A stretch of 64,000 bases of DNA from Novosphingobium olei (GTDB taxonomy: Bacteria; Pseudomonadota; Alphaproteobacteria; Sphingomonadales; Sphingomonadaceae), in the NCBI RefSeq assembly GCF_012927405.1, contig NZ_JABBGM010000007.1, positions 62,001 through 126,000 of the forward strand. The letters are read 5' to 3'. The notes below the pieces were generated by a model. It had not been told where the DNA came from and did not search any database. It saw only the letters and a program-made list of their open reading frames with translations. The position numbers and the translations under genes were made by a program. Within the stretch, counting starts at the first letter, position 1; each line of letters starts with the position of its first letter. Of this stretch, positions 16,862-26,465 are shown in pieces.

Positions 16862-18124
16862 ATGGCCACTGCCCAGCAAACAGACAATGTGAAGCAAGAT
16901 ACGTCGGCTGCCGGATGCCGGGTGCCGTACCGGGTTTTCACCGATCGCCAATACTACGAACGCGAGCAGGAAAACATCTTCAAGGGCGAATGCTGGTCCT
17001 TCGTTGGGCTTGAGGCCGAAGTTCCGCAGGCTGGCGACTTCAAGTCGACATTTGTGGGCGAAACGCCGGTCATCCTGACGCGCGACAGCGATGGTGGGGT
17101 CCATGTCGTGGTCAATCGCTGCGCCCATCGCGGCGCCCTGGTCTGCCGCGAGATGCGCGGCAACCGCGCAAGCCTGGAATGCGTCTACCACCAGTGGGCC
17201 TACGATCTGAAAGGGAACCTGATCGGGGTTCCCTTCCGCCGCGGCCTCAAGGGGCAAGGAGGGATGCCGGGCGATTTCGACATGTCCCAGCACAATCTTC
17301 GCCAGCTGCGCACCGAATCCGTTGGCGGCCTGGTGTTTGCCTCGTTCTCAGAAACTGTCGAATCCTGCCGCGATTTCCTCGGCCCGATAGTGGTCGAGCA
17401 GATCGAGCGGATCATGTGCAAGCCGATCACCGTGCTGGGCGACCAGCGCCAACGGATCCACGGCAACTGGAAGCTCTACGCCGAGAATACCCGCGATCCC
17501 TACCACGCGAGCTTGCTGCACCTGTTCCACAACACATTCGGTCTCTACCGTTCGACCCAGACCGGCAAGGCGCTGATGGATGCGAGCAAGCGCCATTCGC
17601 TGCTCTATTCGATCGCCGCCAGCAATGACGATGCCGCCGACAAGCAGGCCTACGGCGATTCGCGCACCTTCGATACCGAATTCAAGCTTCAGGACATGTC
17701 ACTACTGAAGGGCCGCCAGGAATTCGATGACAATATCACGCTGGTCATCCTGGCGGTCTACCCCAACCTGGTCCTGCAGCAGATCCAGAACACTCTCGCG
17801 GTCCGCCAGACGGTGACCTACGGGCCGGATGAATTCGAGTTGGTCTGGACCCACTTCGGCTACCAGGACGATGACGAGGAGATGCAGGCGATCCGGCTCA
17901 AGCAGACCAACCTGATCGGACCAGCCGGACTGATTTCGATGGAAGACGGCGAGGCGGTGGAAATCGTGCAGAACGCCATCGTCGGCGAAGAACGCGCCAC
18001 CTCCTACATTGCGATGGGCGGGGGCCGCGCCGAGGATGCCGACCATCTCGTCACCGAAGGCGCGATCATCGGGTTTTGGGACAACTATCGCGAAATGGTC
18101 GGCTTCGACCTGGAGCCGACATGA
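16862..18124 (+). CDS. ring-hydroxylating oxygenase large (alpha) subunit, salicylate/anthranilate type
   Basis: This 420-residue alpha subunit has Rieske ligands Cys87, His89, Cys107 and His110, and the mononuclear iron motif TRDPYHASLLH (Asp212, His215, His220). It is a close relative of the alpha subunit at 10674-11954, with the same VYHQWAYD, VPFRRGLKGQGG and GLISMEDGEAVE blocks. Both therefore belong to the AndAc/NagG lineage. Its operon supplies a Rieske ferredoxin and a beta subunit but no reductase. Which of the two paralogues hydroxylates salicylate, and what the other does, cannot be told from sequence. Confidence 0.88.
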   Translation: MATAQQTDNVKQDTSAAGCRVPYRVFTDRQYYEREQENIFKGECWSFVGLEAEVPQAGDFKSTFVGETPVILTRDSDGGVHVVVNRCAHRGALVCREMRGNRASLECVYHQWAYDLKGNLIGVPFRRGLKGQGGMPGDFDMSQHNLRQLRTESVGGLVFASFSETVESCRDFLGPIVVEQIERIMCKPITVLGDQRQRIHGNWKLYAENTRDPYHASLLHLFHNTFGLYRSTQTGKALMDASKRHSLLYSIAASNDDAADKQAYGDSRTFDTEFKLQDMSLLKGRQEFDDNITLVILAVYPNLVLQQIQNTLAVRQTVTYGPDEFELVWTHFGYQDDDEEMQAIRLKQTNLIGPAGLISMEDGEAVEIVQNAIVGEERATSYIAMGGGRAEDADHLVTEGAIIGFWDNYREMVGFDLEPT

Positions 18125-18711
18125 CCCGCACGATCGACTTCTACTTCGATTTCATAAGCCCGTTCAGCTACCTCGCGCAGCTGAAACTGCCGGAAATCGC
18201 TCGCAAGGCGGGTTGCGAAGTCGCCTATTGGCCGATCGACATCCCTGAGGCCAAGATTGCCGCCGGCAACTATGGACCCTCGAACCGCGAAGTGTTGCCC
18301 AAGATCAAGGTCATGAAGGCCGACCTCGATCGCTGGGCCGAACGCTATGGCGTCCCCCTCGCGTTCCCCGCGAGCTTCGACTGCGCGGACTGGAACTGTG
18401 CGGTGCTGTTCGCCAGCCAGCATGGCAAGGCAGAGCCCTTCGTGACCGACGCCTACCGCCGGATCTGGGGCCTTGGTATCGATCCACGTGATCGCAACGA
18501 ACTTGCGGCCTGCGCCACGGCAGCGGGCCTCGATGCCGACGCGCTCATCGCTTTTGTCGAATCCCCGGTCGGCCAGACCGAATATCGCAAGGCGCGAATC
18601 CAGGCGATCCAGCGCGGCGTGTTTGGCGCACCGCTGATGTTTGTCGACGACCAGATTTTCTGGGGAAATGACAGGTTGGGTTTTCTTGCCGAATACTTGA
18701 ACAAAAAATAA
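18121..18711 (+). CDS. nahD: 2-hydroxychromene-2-carboxylate isomerase (DsbA/kappa-GST family)
   Basis: The 196-residue protein starts MTRTIDFYFDFISPFSYL, typical of NahD-type isomerases with the glutathione-activating serine near residue 13. It also has the DCADWNCAVLFASQHG block and the C-terminal FGAPLMFVDDQIFWGNDRLGF-type segment of this family. NahD isomerises hydroxychromene carboxylate to hydroxybenzylidenepyruvate after cleavage of dihydroxynaphthalene. The ATG overlaps the alpha-subunit stop. Together with the upstream extradiol dioxygenase this points to bicyclic aromatics. Some family members are general DsbA-like oxidoreductases, so the substrate is inferred. Confidence 0.83.
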   Translation: MTRTIDFYFDFISPFSYLAQLKLPEIARKAGCEVAYWPIDIPEAKIAAGNYGPSNREVLPKIKVMKADLDRWAERYGVPLAFPASFDCADWNCAVLFASQHGKAEPFVTDAYRRIWGLGIDPRDRNELAACATAAGLDADALIAFVESPVGQTEYRKARIQAIQRGVFGAPLMFVDDQIFWGNDRLGFLAEYLNKK

Positions 18712-18747
18712 GTAGTTTCAAAATTAATCAAACCTTGGGAGGCTAAA

Positions 18748-20934
18748 ATGAAAGGCAGAAAAGCGTACTCTATCGCCTTGTTCACGGCAACCGCGCTGAC
18801 GCCGCACCTGGCCCTGGCGCAGAATGCCGACACCCCTGAAGCGCAAGAAACAAAGGCCGAAGATCAAACCGGTCTGGGTGATATCGTCGTCACCGCCACC
18901 CGGCGCGAAGCCAAGCTGCAGGACGTACCGGTCGCGGTCACCGCGGTTACCGGTGACGCTTTGGCCTCGGCCGACGTTTCGACTGTGCGTTCGCTCACCC
19001 AGGTGGTTCCGGGCTTCATCGGCAGCCGCAACATGGGGGTGTTCCAGCCGGTGGTCCGCGGGGTCGGTTCGACCGGCATTTCAGTCGGTGACGAACCCAA
19101 TATCGCAACCTATGTCGACGGCGTCTATCAGCCGGAATCCGCCGCAAACTGGATCGATCTGGTCGAGGTGGAGCGGGTCGAGGTGCTGCGCGGGCCGCAG
19201 GGCACCACCTTCGGCCGCAATGCGACCGGCGGCCTGATCAACGTCATCACCCCCGATCCCAGCTTCGATTTCCGAGGCAAGGCCTCGCTGCGCGTCGGGC
19301 GGATGCGCCGCGATGCTGGCGACTATGATGCCCGGCTCTATTTCACCGGTCCGATGGGCGACAAAGTCGCAGCGGACTTCGCTGCGCTGTTCCGCAAGAA
19401 CGATGGTTATATCGACGATCTCGTGCGCGGGGGCACACTTGGCAACCAGCGCGTCATCGACCTGCGCAGCAAGTTGCTGTTCAAGCCGTCCGCAAATTTT
19501 AAGGTGGTCCTGACCGGCGAGTACTTCAACCAGGAAAGCACCACCAATTCGCCACAACCGTTGGACGGCAACACCGCGGGCCGAAACTGGCCGGGCGTGA
19601 TCATTCCGACCGACGCCTGGCAGGCATCGTTGACCGACGTGCCTCTGCTCAATCTCACACGGTGGAGCTTTGCGCTCCACACCCGGCTCGATTTGGGCAG
19701 TGTGCTGCTTGAAACCACCAGTGGGTTCCTCAACCTGCGTTGGCAGCAGACCACCGATGGCGATGCCTCGAACATCAAGCTTTCGAACTTTCCGGCAGTG
19801 TTCGAATCGGAATCGGGCAGCCAGGAAATCAAGCTGAGTTCGGCCAAGCCCGGCCCCTTCCAGTGGCTGGTCGGCGGCTATTTCTACCAGTTCGGCGGCG
19901 GCGCGCCGGTGCTTCAGCCTTGGACCACCACCAACCCCGCTTTGCCTTTGACCGGACCTTCGTTGACACCCAAGCTGGATGGGCGCTCTTTCGCGGGCTT
20001 CGCCGAAGGCACCTACGAGGTTCAGCCGGACCTATTCATCACGCTCGGCGGGCGCTATACTACCGAAACGCGGTGGTTCAGCCAAAGCAACAATGGCGTG
20101 TTGCTGGTCAATCACGTTTCGAAGACGTTCAACAAGTTCAACTACAAGGTTGGCGTCCGCTATGAAGTGACTGAAAAGACCAACGTATATGCCACCTACA
20201 GCACCGCGTTCAAGAGCGGTGTGTACAACATGGCGAGTACCGGCGGCACCCCAGTCAATCCGGAGAACATCAAGGCGGCTGAATTCGGAATCAAGTCCGA
20301 TCCGCTGGATTGGCTGCGCACCAACCTTGCTGCCTATTATTATGATTATAAGGGCCTGCAGCTGCAGTCGAAGGCCCCGGCCGGCCCCGGATATATCCTG
20401 CAGAACGCCGCCAATGCCGAAATCTATGGTGGCGAATTCGAGACCATCATCAGCCCGGTCCGCGACCTCCGGCTCCGCGCGGCGGTTGCCTATACCCATG
20501 CCCGCTACAAGGATTTCCCGAACGCCCAGGGCTTTACGCCGATCGTCAACGGCAATGGCGACTTTGCCGGCAACGTTGCGGCGCCGTTCGATGCCTCGGG
20601 CAAGGTCATGACCCGCGCACCGGAATGGTCAGGCAATGTCGGGTTTGATTGGGGGCGTGATGTCGGTAACGGCCGCGTTACCCTGGCCGGAAACCTGCTG
20701 TGGAGCTCCAGGGTCTATTACGACTTCGCCAACAGGTTCTCGCAGCGGCCCTACACCCTGTCCAACCTTTCGGTGAATTGGCAGCCCGAAAGCGAAGCCT
20801 TCAAGATCGGTCTGTGGGTGACCAACCTGACCAACGCGAAAGTGCTGCAAACCGTGCGCCCGGGCACTTTGGGCACCGATGGGTTCTACGAACAACCCCG
20901 CAAGATTGGGGTCACGATCGAGACAAAATTCTAA
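18748..20934 (+). CDS. TonB-dependent outer-membrane receptor
   Basis: This 728-residue protein has an N-terminal signal peptide ending near HLALAQ. A TonB box-like DIVVTATRRE follows, then a plug domain with VVRGVGSTGIS and RVEVLRGPQGTTFGRNATG, and a long beta-barrel ending in a C-terminal aromatic residue (VTIETKF). TonB receptors import scarce or bulky substrates, and sphingomonads often place them in aromatic degradation operons. A strong GGGAGG site precedes the ATG. It is probably cotranscribed with the oxygenase genes and followed by a second, larger receptor. The ligand is unknown. Confidence 0.93.
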   Translation: MKGRKAYSIALFTATALTPHLALAQNADTPEAQETKAEDQTGLGDIVVTATRREAKLQDVPVAVTAVTGDALASADVSTVRSLTQVVPGFIGSRNMGVFQPVVRGVGSTGISVGDEPNIATYVDGVYQPESAANWIDLVEVERVEVLRGPQGTTFGRNATGGLINVITPDPSFDFRGKASLRVGRMRRDAGDYDARLYFTGPMGDKVAADFAALFRKNDGYIDDLVRGGTLGNQRVIDLRSKLLFKPSANFKVVLTGEYFNQESTTNSPQPLDGNTAGRNWPGVIIPTDAWQASLTDVPLLNLTRWSFALHTRLDLGSVLLETTSGFLNLRWQQTTDGDASNIKLSNFPAVFESESGSQEIKLSSAKPGPFQWLVGGYFYQFGGGAPVLQPWTTTNPALPLTGPSLTPKLDGRSFAGFAEGTYEVQPDLFITLGGRYTTETRWFSQSNNGVLLVNHVSKTFNKFNYKVGVRYEVTEKTNVYATYSTAFKSGVYNMASTGGTPVNPENIKAAEFGIKSDPLDWLRTNLAAYYYDYKGLQLQSKAPAGPGYILQNAANAEIYGGEFETIISPVRDLRLRAAVAYTHARYKDFPNAQGFTPIVNGNGDFAGNVAAPFDASGKVMTRAPEWSGNVGFDWGRDVGNGRVTLAGNLLWSSRVYYDFANRFSQRPYTLSNLSVNWQPESEAFKIGLWVTNLTNAKVLQTVRPGTLGTDGFYEQPRKIGVTIETKF

Positions 20935-20962
20935 TTAAAACATAGTCATAGGGAGAATTGTA

Positions 20963-23521
20963 ATGGTCACGAGTAGCCTGAACATTCGCAGGCTTGCGCT
21001 TCGTTCCAGCGCATCGGTCATAATCGGGCTTGCCTGCTTTGCCCCAGTGTCAGCCTATGCACAGCAGGTCGCCGCCAGTGAGCCGCAGGCCGAAGAACAA
21101 GCTTCCGGCGGCCTTGAAGAGATCACTGTCACCGCGCGCAAGCGGTCCGAGAACCTGCAGGAAACGCCGGTTGCGATCACCGCGATGAACGCAGAAATGC
21201 TGGAATCGCGACAGATCAACAACGTGGCGCAGGTTGCGAAATTCGCGCCCAACGTGAATATCCAGCCGGTGGCGAACATCTCCGGTTCGAGCGCATCGAT
21301 CACCGCCTTCATCCGCGGCGTCGGCCAGACCGACTTCAACATTACCGTCGATCCCGGCGTGGGCGTCTATGTCGATGGCGTCTATGTCGCCCGTTCGGTT
21401 GGTGCACTTCTCGACATGTCCGACATCGCCGACGTACAGATCCTGCGCGGACCGCAGGGCACGCTGTTCGGCAAGAACACTATCGGCGGCGCGATCGTGG
21501 TCAATTCGGTCCAGCCCCAGAACACTTTCGACCTCAAGCTTGAGGCCGCGACAGGCAGCTTCAACCGCGCCGATTTCAAGGGCATGATCAACGTTCCGTT
21601 GAGTGACAATCTCGCGATGCGCGCCGTCGCCTCATACGAAACGCGGGACGGCTATCAGAAACGCCTGTTCGACGGCGGACACCAGGGCAACAAGAACAGC
21701 TTCGGCGGTCGGCTTGCCTTCAAGTGGGAACCGACCGACAAGCTGACCGTCAACCTGAGCGGCGACTTGAACATCCGCCGCGAGCAGATGTCGGCGATCT
21801 CGCTCATCGCGCTGCAGGATCAGACCGTTCCGCTTCGTTTCGTTCCCATTCCGGACAGCGCTCCCCCAGGCGGAACCGATCGCGTCATCACCGCGCCAAG
21901 TTCAATGTATTTCTGGAACAAGATCCGCGGCGGCGCCGGAAACTGCGGTGCGCCCTGGGGCGGTTTCGGGCCGACCGGACCGATCCCCGGTGGGGTATCG
22001 CCGAATAATCCTCAATGCGCGACGACCCAATGGATCACCGGCAATCCCGACACGACCTGGAGCGGCGGCAACAACCGCTCGAATTTCGACCTGTGGGGCA
22101 CGAACCTGACCCTCGACTACGATTTCGGCAACATCAGCCTGAAATCGATCAGTGCCTATCGCCACCAGAAGGCAACCATCGACTTTGATTTCGACGGTAC
22201 TCCGCTTCCTGTGACGGGCTTCACCAACAACATCAAAATCTGGCAAGCTTCGCAGGAACTGCAGCTGACCGGAAGCTTGATGGATGGTCGCCTGAAATTC
22301 GTTCTCGGCGGATACTACCTGAAGGAAAAGGGCGAGGACAAGGAGCCTCTTGAGTTCAGTTTCGCTCAGTTCTATTCTGGAGGAAAGATCGACAACGACA
22401 GCTACGCTTCGTATCTGCAGGCTACTTTCAAGGTAACAGAGCGTTTCTCGATCACCCCGGGCATTCGCTATACCAATGAAACGAAGCGCTTCGATCCGTC
22501 TTTCCAGACAATCTACAATGACCGGTCCGCGCTCGACCCCGTCTTGGCGTCACTCTATCCCAATGGCGCGTTCATCGCGTTCAGCCAGTGCATTGTCGGG
22601 CAAGCCGTACCCGGTGTGATCCAGCCGGGTACTCCGGGCCTTGAAGCCTTCGCCGGCTTCCCGCTTCCGGGCGGTTGCTCGCCTTCGGCGACAAATCCGG
22701 GCGGCAACCACACGATGCCGGCCGTCCAGGTTCAGGCCAAGGCCAAGGAATGGACCCCGGCAATTTCGGCGGATTACAAGATCACCGACGACACGCTGAT
22801 CTATGCATCCTATTCCAAGGGCTTCAAGAACGGCGGCTTCAGCCAGCGCATCTTCCCCGCGGAATTCGCCGCCCCGTCGTTTTCACCGGAGTTCGTCGAA
22901 TCCTATGAGGTCGGCCTCAAGAACGAGTTCTTCGACCGCCGGCTGCGGCTGAACTTTGCCGCATTCCTGTCCGATTATTCCGACATGCAGATCGTGGTGA
23001 ACGAAGGAATCGCCCCGAAGGTTCGAAATGCCGGTGCCGGACGGATCAAAGGCTTCGAGATCGAAGGCGAAGCCGCACCGATCGATCCCGTTCGCGTAAC
23101 TTTCGGCGTGGGTTACCTTGACGCCTACTATACCCGGATCGATTTGTCGGCGGCTCCCGTCAGCAAGAACTCGAAGTTCGCGTTCGTCCCGGAATGGACC
23201 GCATCCGCCGCGTTCAACGCCGATGTCTACAAGGGAGAGATCGGCAAGCTGACCCTGCGCGGCGACTGGTCCTATCAGAGCAGCACGTTCAAGGACGCCG
23301 TGAACAGTCCCGAACTGTTCCAGCCGGCCTACAGCGTGTTCGGCGCGAGCGCTTCCTTCACCGACAAGAGCGAGCACTTCACTCTCACCGGCGGCGTGAC
23401 CAACCTGACCGACAAGCGCTATATTCAGGGCGGCTACTCTGACCTGAATGTCGCGGGCGCCGCCCTGGCCAACTACTCGCGTCCACGCGAATGGTTCCTG
23501 AAGCTCGCCTACAAGTACTAA
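20963..23521 (+). CDS. TonB-dependent outer-membrane receptor
   Basis: The 852-residue receptor has a signal peptide ending near PVSAYAQQ and a TonB box-like EEITVTARKRSE. A plug with FIRGVGQTDFN and QILRGPQGTLFGKNT follows, then a 22-strand-type barrel ending in REWFLKLAYKY. It is longer than its neighbour, with insertions rich in Gly, Pro and paired Cys (for example AGNCGAPWGG) that may form extracellular loops. An intrinsic terminator follows within 15 bases, so it ends the operon that begins with bphC. Confidence 0.94.
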   Translation: MVTSSLNIRRLALRSSASVIIGLACFAPVSAYAQQVAASEPQAEEQASGGLEEITVTARKRSENLQETPVAITAMNAEMLESRQINNVAQVAKFAPNVNIQPVANISGSSASITAFIRGVGQTDFNITVDPGVGVYVDGVYVARSVGALLDMSDIADVQILRGPQGTLFGKNTIGGAIVVNSVQPQNTFDLKLEAATGSFNRADFKGMINVPLSDNLAMRAVASYETRDGYQKRLFDGGHQGNKNSFGGRLAFKWEPTDKLTVNLSGDLNIRREQMSAISLIALQDQTVPLRFVPIPDSAPPGGTDRVITAPSSMYFWNKIRGGAGNCGAPWGGFGPTGPIPGGVSPNNPQCATTQWITGNPDTTWSGGNNRSNFDLWGTNLTLDYDFGNISLKSISAYRHQKATIDFDFDGTPLPVTGFTNNIKIWQASQELQLTGSLMDGRLKFVLGGYYLKEKGEDKEPLEFSFAQFYSGGKIDNDSYASYLQATFKVTERFSITPGIRYTNETKRFDPSFQTIYNDRSALDPVLASLYPNGAFIAFSQCIVGQAVPGVIQPGTPGLEAFAGFPLPGGCSPSATNPGGNHTMPAVQVQAKAKEWTPAISADYKITDDTLIYASYSKGFKNGGFSQRIFPAEFAAPSFSPEFVESYEVGLKNEFFDRRLRLNFAAFLSDYSDMQIVVNEGIAPKVRNAGAGRIKGFEIEGEAAPIDPVRVTFGVGYLDAYYTRIDLSAAPVSKNSKFAFVPEWTASAAFNADVYKGEIGKLTLRGDWSYQSSTFKDAVNSPELFQPAYSVFGASASFTDKSEHFTLTGGVTNLTDKRYIQGGYSDLNVAGAALANYSRPREWFLKLAYKY

Positions 23522-23533
23522 GACCCAATACCC

Positions 23534-23567
23534 GCGGGCGGACGTTCGCGTCCGCCCGCACCTTTTT
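23534..23567 (+). terminator. intrinsic terminator after the TonB receptor
   Basis: A perfect 11-bp stem, GCGGGCGGACG paired with CGTCCGCCCGC, closes a stable TTCG tetraloop and is followed by ACC and five T residues. It begins 13 bases after the receptor stop codon and ends the plus-strand bphC operon. Confidence 0.93.
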
Positions 23568-23661
23568 AGCAGCCGGCAACTAACATGGCGAATGTCTAAT
23601 TCTGGTACTTCTTTCACACGTCATATTGGCAGATGGTCGCACGACCACAGGAGACTCAACC

Positions 23662-25122
23662 GTGGCCGTCACGATTCCCCCGCTCGGGCGTAACGACTTT
23701 CTGACCAGCCAGCCGATCATCGACGGCACCGAAGTCGAAGCGGCCAGCACATTCACGGTCGCAAATCCCGCAACGGGCGGCACCCTTGCGACGGTCGCAC
23801 TGCTGGGCGAAGCCGAAACACGCCGATCGATCGAAAGCAATTCCCGCGCCTATGCCGATTGGCGCAAGCGCTCCGCGCAGGAGCGCGCACGCCTGCTGCA
23901 GGATTGGCTGGCGCTGGTCCGGCTGCACCGCCAGGATCTGGGCCTGCTGATGACCGCCGAGCAGGGCAAGCCGCTGGCCGAGGCGCTGGGCGAAGTCGAT
24001 TACGCAGCCAGCTTCATCCAGTGGTTCGCCGAAGAGGCGCGCCGCCTCTACGGCGAGGTCATTCCGGCCAGTTCCGACCGGCGGATTATCGTGATCCGTC
24101 AACCGGTCGGCGTGGCTGGCGCCATCACGCCGTGGAACTTTCCCGCCGCGATGATTACCCGCAAGGTCGCGCCTGCACTGGCGGCGGGCTGCACCGTCAC
24201 CCTCAAACCGTCCGAACTCACCCCGCTGACCGCTTTCGCTCTGGCGAAGCTCGCCCTCGAAGCGGGCTTTCCGCCCGGCGTGTTCAACGTGGTCTGCGGC
24301 GATGCTCCAGCGATCGGATCGGTCCTGACCAGCCATCCCGATGTCACCAAGTTCACCTTCACCGGTTCGACCGCGGTGGGCAAGCTGTTGACCGCGCAAT
24401 GCGCTGCCACACTCAAGCGGGTTTCGATGGAACTGGGCGGCAATGCCCCGCTGCTGGTTTTCGACGACGCCGATCTCGATCAGGCGGTCGAGGGGGCGAT
24501 CGCCTCGAAATTCCGCAACACCGGGCAGACCTGCGTCTGCGCCAACCGCATCCTGGTTCAGGGCGGCATTCACGACCGCTTCGTCGAAGCGCTGGCCGCC
24601 AGGGTCAGCGCGTTCACGGTCGGCAACGGGCTTGAAGGCGCGACCGATCAAGGGCCGCTCATTACCCGGGCTGCCTTCGACAAGGTTCAGGGCCATGTCG
24701 CCGACGCGCTTGCGCAAGGCGGCGGCATCGTCACCGGGGGCAAGCGGCACGACGCGGGGGAGCTGTTCTTCCAGCCGACCGTGCTGACCGGGGCGAACCC
24801 CACCATGCGCCTGGCGGACGAGGAGACCTTTGGCCCGGTCGCGCCCGTGTTCCGCTTCGATACCGAGGCCGAGGCGCTGGCCCTGGCCAATGCCACCCGT
24901 TCCGGGCTGGCTGCCTATGCCTTTACCCGAGATATCGACCGGGCCTGGCGGGTCGCGGAGGGCCTCGAAACCGGCATGGTCGGGATGAACAACGGCATCG
25001 TCTCGACCGAAACTGCCCCGTTTGGCGGCATCAAGGAATCGGGTCTGGGCCGCGAAGGTTCCCGCCACGGCATCGATGAATTTCTCGAGATGAAGACGAT
25101 CAATCTGGGGGTCCGGTCGTGA
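23662..25122 (+). CDS. gabD: succinate-semialdehyde dehydrogenase-like aldehyde dehydrogenase
   Basis: This 486-residue aldehyde dehydrogenase resembles GabD-type enzymes. It has EEARRLYGEVIPASSDRR near residue 130, PWNFPAAMITRKVAPALAAG, the base in MELGGNAPLLVFDDA, and the catalytic cysteine in NTGQTCVCANRIL. The second Cys two residues later is also typical. I chose the GTG at 23662 because AGGAG lies nine bases upstream; an in-frame TTG at 23626 lacks one. It follows the terminator and has its own 94-base leader. Its substrate may be succinic semialdehyde or another semialdehyde from aromatic breakdown. Confidence 0.85.
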   Translation: MAVTIPPLGRNDFLTSQPIIDGTEVEAASTFTVANPATGGTLATVALLGEAETRRSIESNSRAYADWRKRSAQERARLLQDWLALVRLHRQDLGLLMTAEQGKPLAEALGEVDYAASFIQWFAEEARRLYGEVIPASSDRRIIVIRQPVGVAGAITPWNFPAAMITRKVAPALAAGCTVTLKPSELTPLTAFALAKLALEAGFPPGVFNVVCGDAPAIGSVLTSHPDVTKFTFTGSTAVGKLLTAQCAATLKRVSMELGGNAPLLVFDDADLDQAVEGAIASKFRNTGQTCVCANRILVQGGIHDRFVEALAARVSAFTVGNGLEGATDQGPLITRAAFDKVQGHVADALAQGGGIVTGGKRHDAGELFFQPTVLTGANPTMRLADEETFGPVAPVFRFDTEAEALALANATRSGLAAYAFTRDIDRAWRVAEGLETGMVGMNNGIVSTETAPFGGIKESGLGREGSRHGIDEFLEMKTINLGVRS

Positions 25123-25277
25123 GTCGCACCACGCTTATGGAAATACGAAAAGCGTTGCGCAATGCGGAACGCGTTGTATAGTGTTGGCAAAGATCGGGAG
25201 ACGGATTACAGCATGCCCAGCAAGGACCGGCCTTGCGCGACCTTGATCGCGATGCGCTCGCAGGCGGGATTTCTGCG
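25123..25277 (+). promoter_or_regulatory. leader/promoter region of the vdc-flavoprotein operon
   Basis: This 155-base gap contains GCGTTGCGCAATGCGG (25152-25167) followed by AACGCGTTGTATAGTG. Read on the minus strand, 25178-25159 gives TACAACGCGTTCCGCATTGC, which resembles the operator-like elements at 14938-14956 and 52868-52885. TATAGT could be a -10 element at 25176-25181. No gene is evident, although the start of the next gene is not certain. Confidence 0.45.
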
Positions 25278-25892
25278 GTGAAACGCATGGTCGTCGGCAT
25301 CACCGGCGCAACCGGATCGGTCTATGGCCTGCGACTGCTTGAACTGCTGCGCGATGCCGGGGGCTGGGAAACCCATCTCGTGTTGTCTCCGGCCGCCCTG
25401 CTCAACATTCGCGAGGAATTGCCCGATGGCAAGGCCAGGCTCGAAGCGCTGGCCGATGTCGTGCATAACGTCCGCAATGTCGGCGCCTCGATCGCCAGCG
25501 GTTCGTTCGTGTGCGAAGGCATGGTGATTGCACCCTGTTCGATGCGCACGCTGGGCGCGGTCGCCCACGCGCTGTCCGATAATCTGATCACTCGCGCCGC
25601 CGACGTGATGCTGAAGGAGCGCCGTCGCCTGGTGATGATCACCCGCGAAACGCCGCTCAACCTCGCGCACCTGCGCAACATGACGGCCTGCACCGAAATG
25701 GGTGCGGTGATCTTCCCGCCGGTGCCGGCCTTTTATTCGCGGCCTACCTCGCTGGCCGAGGTGGTCGATCACAGCTGTATGCGGGTGCTGGATCTGTTCG
25801 GGCTTCACGCGAAGTCGGAGAAACGCTGGCAAGGCCTGAGCAAAGAGGCGGCAAACCTCGTTCCGGCCTTGGCGCAAGAAGAAGGGAACTAG
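25278..25892 (+). CDS. vdcB: UbiX/VdcB-like flavin prenyltransferase
   Basis: The 204-residue protein matches the UbiX family: the flavin-binding KRMVVGITGATGSVYGLRLL at the N-terminus, APCSMRTLGAVAHALSDNLI near residue 90, and RRLVMITRETPLNLAHLRNM near residue 125. UbiX makes prenylated FMN, the cofactor of UbiD decarboxylases. In vdc/bsd operons this gene is called vdcB or bsdB. A UbiD homologue and a VdcD-like small subunit lie downstream. The GTG at 25278 aligns with usual family starts; ATG 25287 is an alternative and a TTG at 25233 is unlikely. Confidence 0.88.
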   Translation: MKRMVVGITGATGSVYGLRLLELLRDAGGWETHLVLSPAALLNIREELPDGKARLEALADVVHNVRNVGASIASGSFVCEGMVIAPCSMRTLGAVAHALSDNLITRAADVMLKERRRLVMITRETPLNLAHLRNMTACTEMGAVIFPPVPAFYSRPTSLAEVVDHSCMRVLDLFGLHAKSEKRWQGLSKEAANLVPALAQEEGN

Positions 25893-25895
25893 AGA

Positions 25896-26465
25896 ATGGC
25901 GTGGGATGTCAGCCGTCGCACCGTCATGAGCGGGGGTGCCGTGGGAGCGGCAGTGGCCGGTCTGGGGATCGGTCGCAGCGCCTTGGCGAAGCGACCACTG
26001 AAGATCATTGTCATTGAGGAAGCAGAAGTCCCCGAAAGTCGGCTCTTTGCCGAAACCTTCGTCAATTCGGGACGTGCGGCAAAGGTGATCCGGATCGACC
26101 GGACGCTCAATGGCCTGCTCCATGAACTCGCAATTGGCGAAGGTGTGCTCGTCGGCCTGACTTCCGACCCGGCAGCCATGATTGCCGAACAGGTTCTGCT
26201 AGCCGACGGCGCGCGCCCGTTGCTGAAATGGGCGCATCATTACCGCAAAATGCGGTGGGAACACCGGACCGACGGCGCTCCGGCGCTGCTCGCGCGGGCC
26301 AGCACCGGCTGGCCGACCGTTCTGGCCAACCACATGCAGGATGCGCTTGGCGGGAGCCGACAGGCTCCCGATCTGCGGTGCGAATCGGGCCATTGCGGGC
26401 TCGATGGAAAGAGCCCCGGCATGCTGGTTTCGTGGGCATTCGAAGTAGGAGTACAACAGTCGTGA
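25896..26465 (+). CDS. Tat-signal protein of unknown function
   Basis: I do not recognise this 189-residue protein. It has a clear twin-arginine signal: Arg7-Arg8 in SRRTVM, a hydrophobic run AVGAAVAGLGIG and a cleavage-like SALA before Lys32. The mature part begins LKIIVIEEAEVPESR and contains a Cys pair in RCESGHCGLDGKSPGM near residue 165. It is four bases after the UbiX gene, and its stop overlaps the GTG of the flavoprotein gene (GTGA), so it is translationally coupled to that enzyme. It may be a periplasmic partner or export escort for the flavoprotein, comparable in position to pchX of p-cresol operons. The function is inferred from context only. Confidence 0.75.
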   Translation: MAWDVSRRTVMSGGAVGAAVAGLGIGRSALAKRPLKIIVIEEAEVPESRLFAETFVNSGRAAKVIRIDRTLNGLLHELAIGEGVLVGLTSDPAAMIAEQVLLADGARPLLKWAHHYRKMRWEHRTDGAPALLARASTGWPTVLANHMQDALGGSRQAPDLRCESGHCGLDGKSPGMLVSWAFEVGVQQS

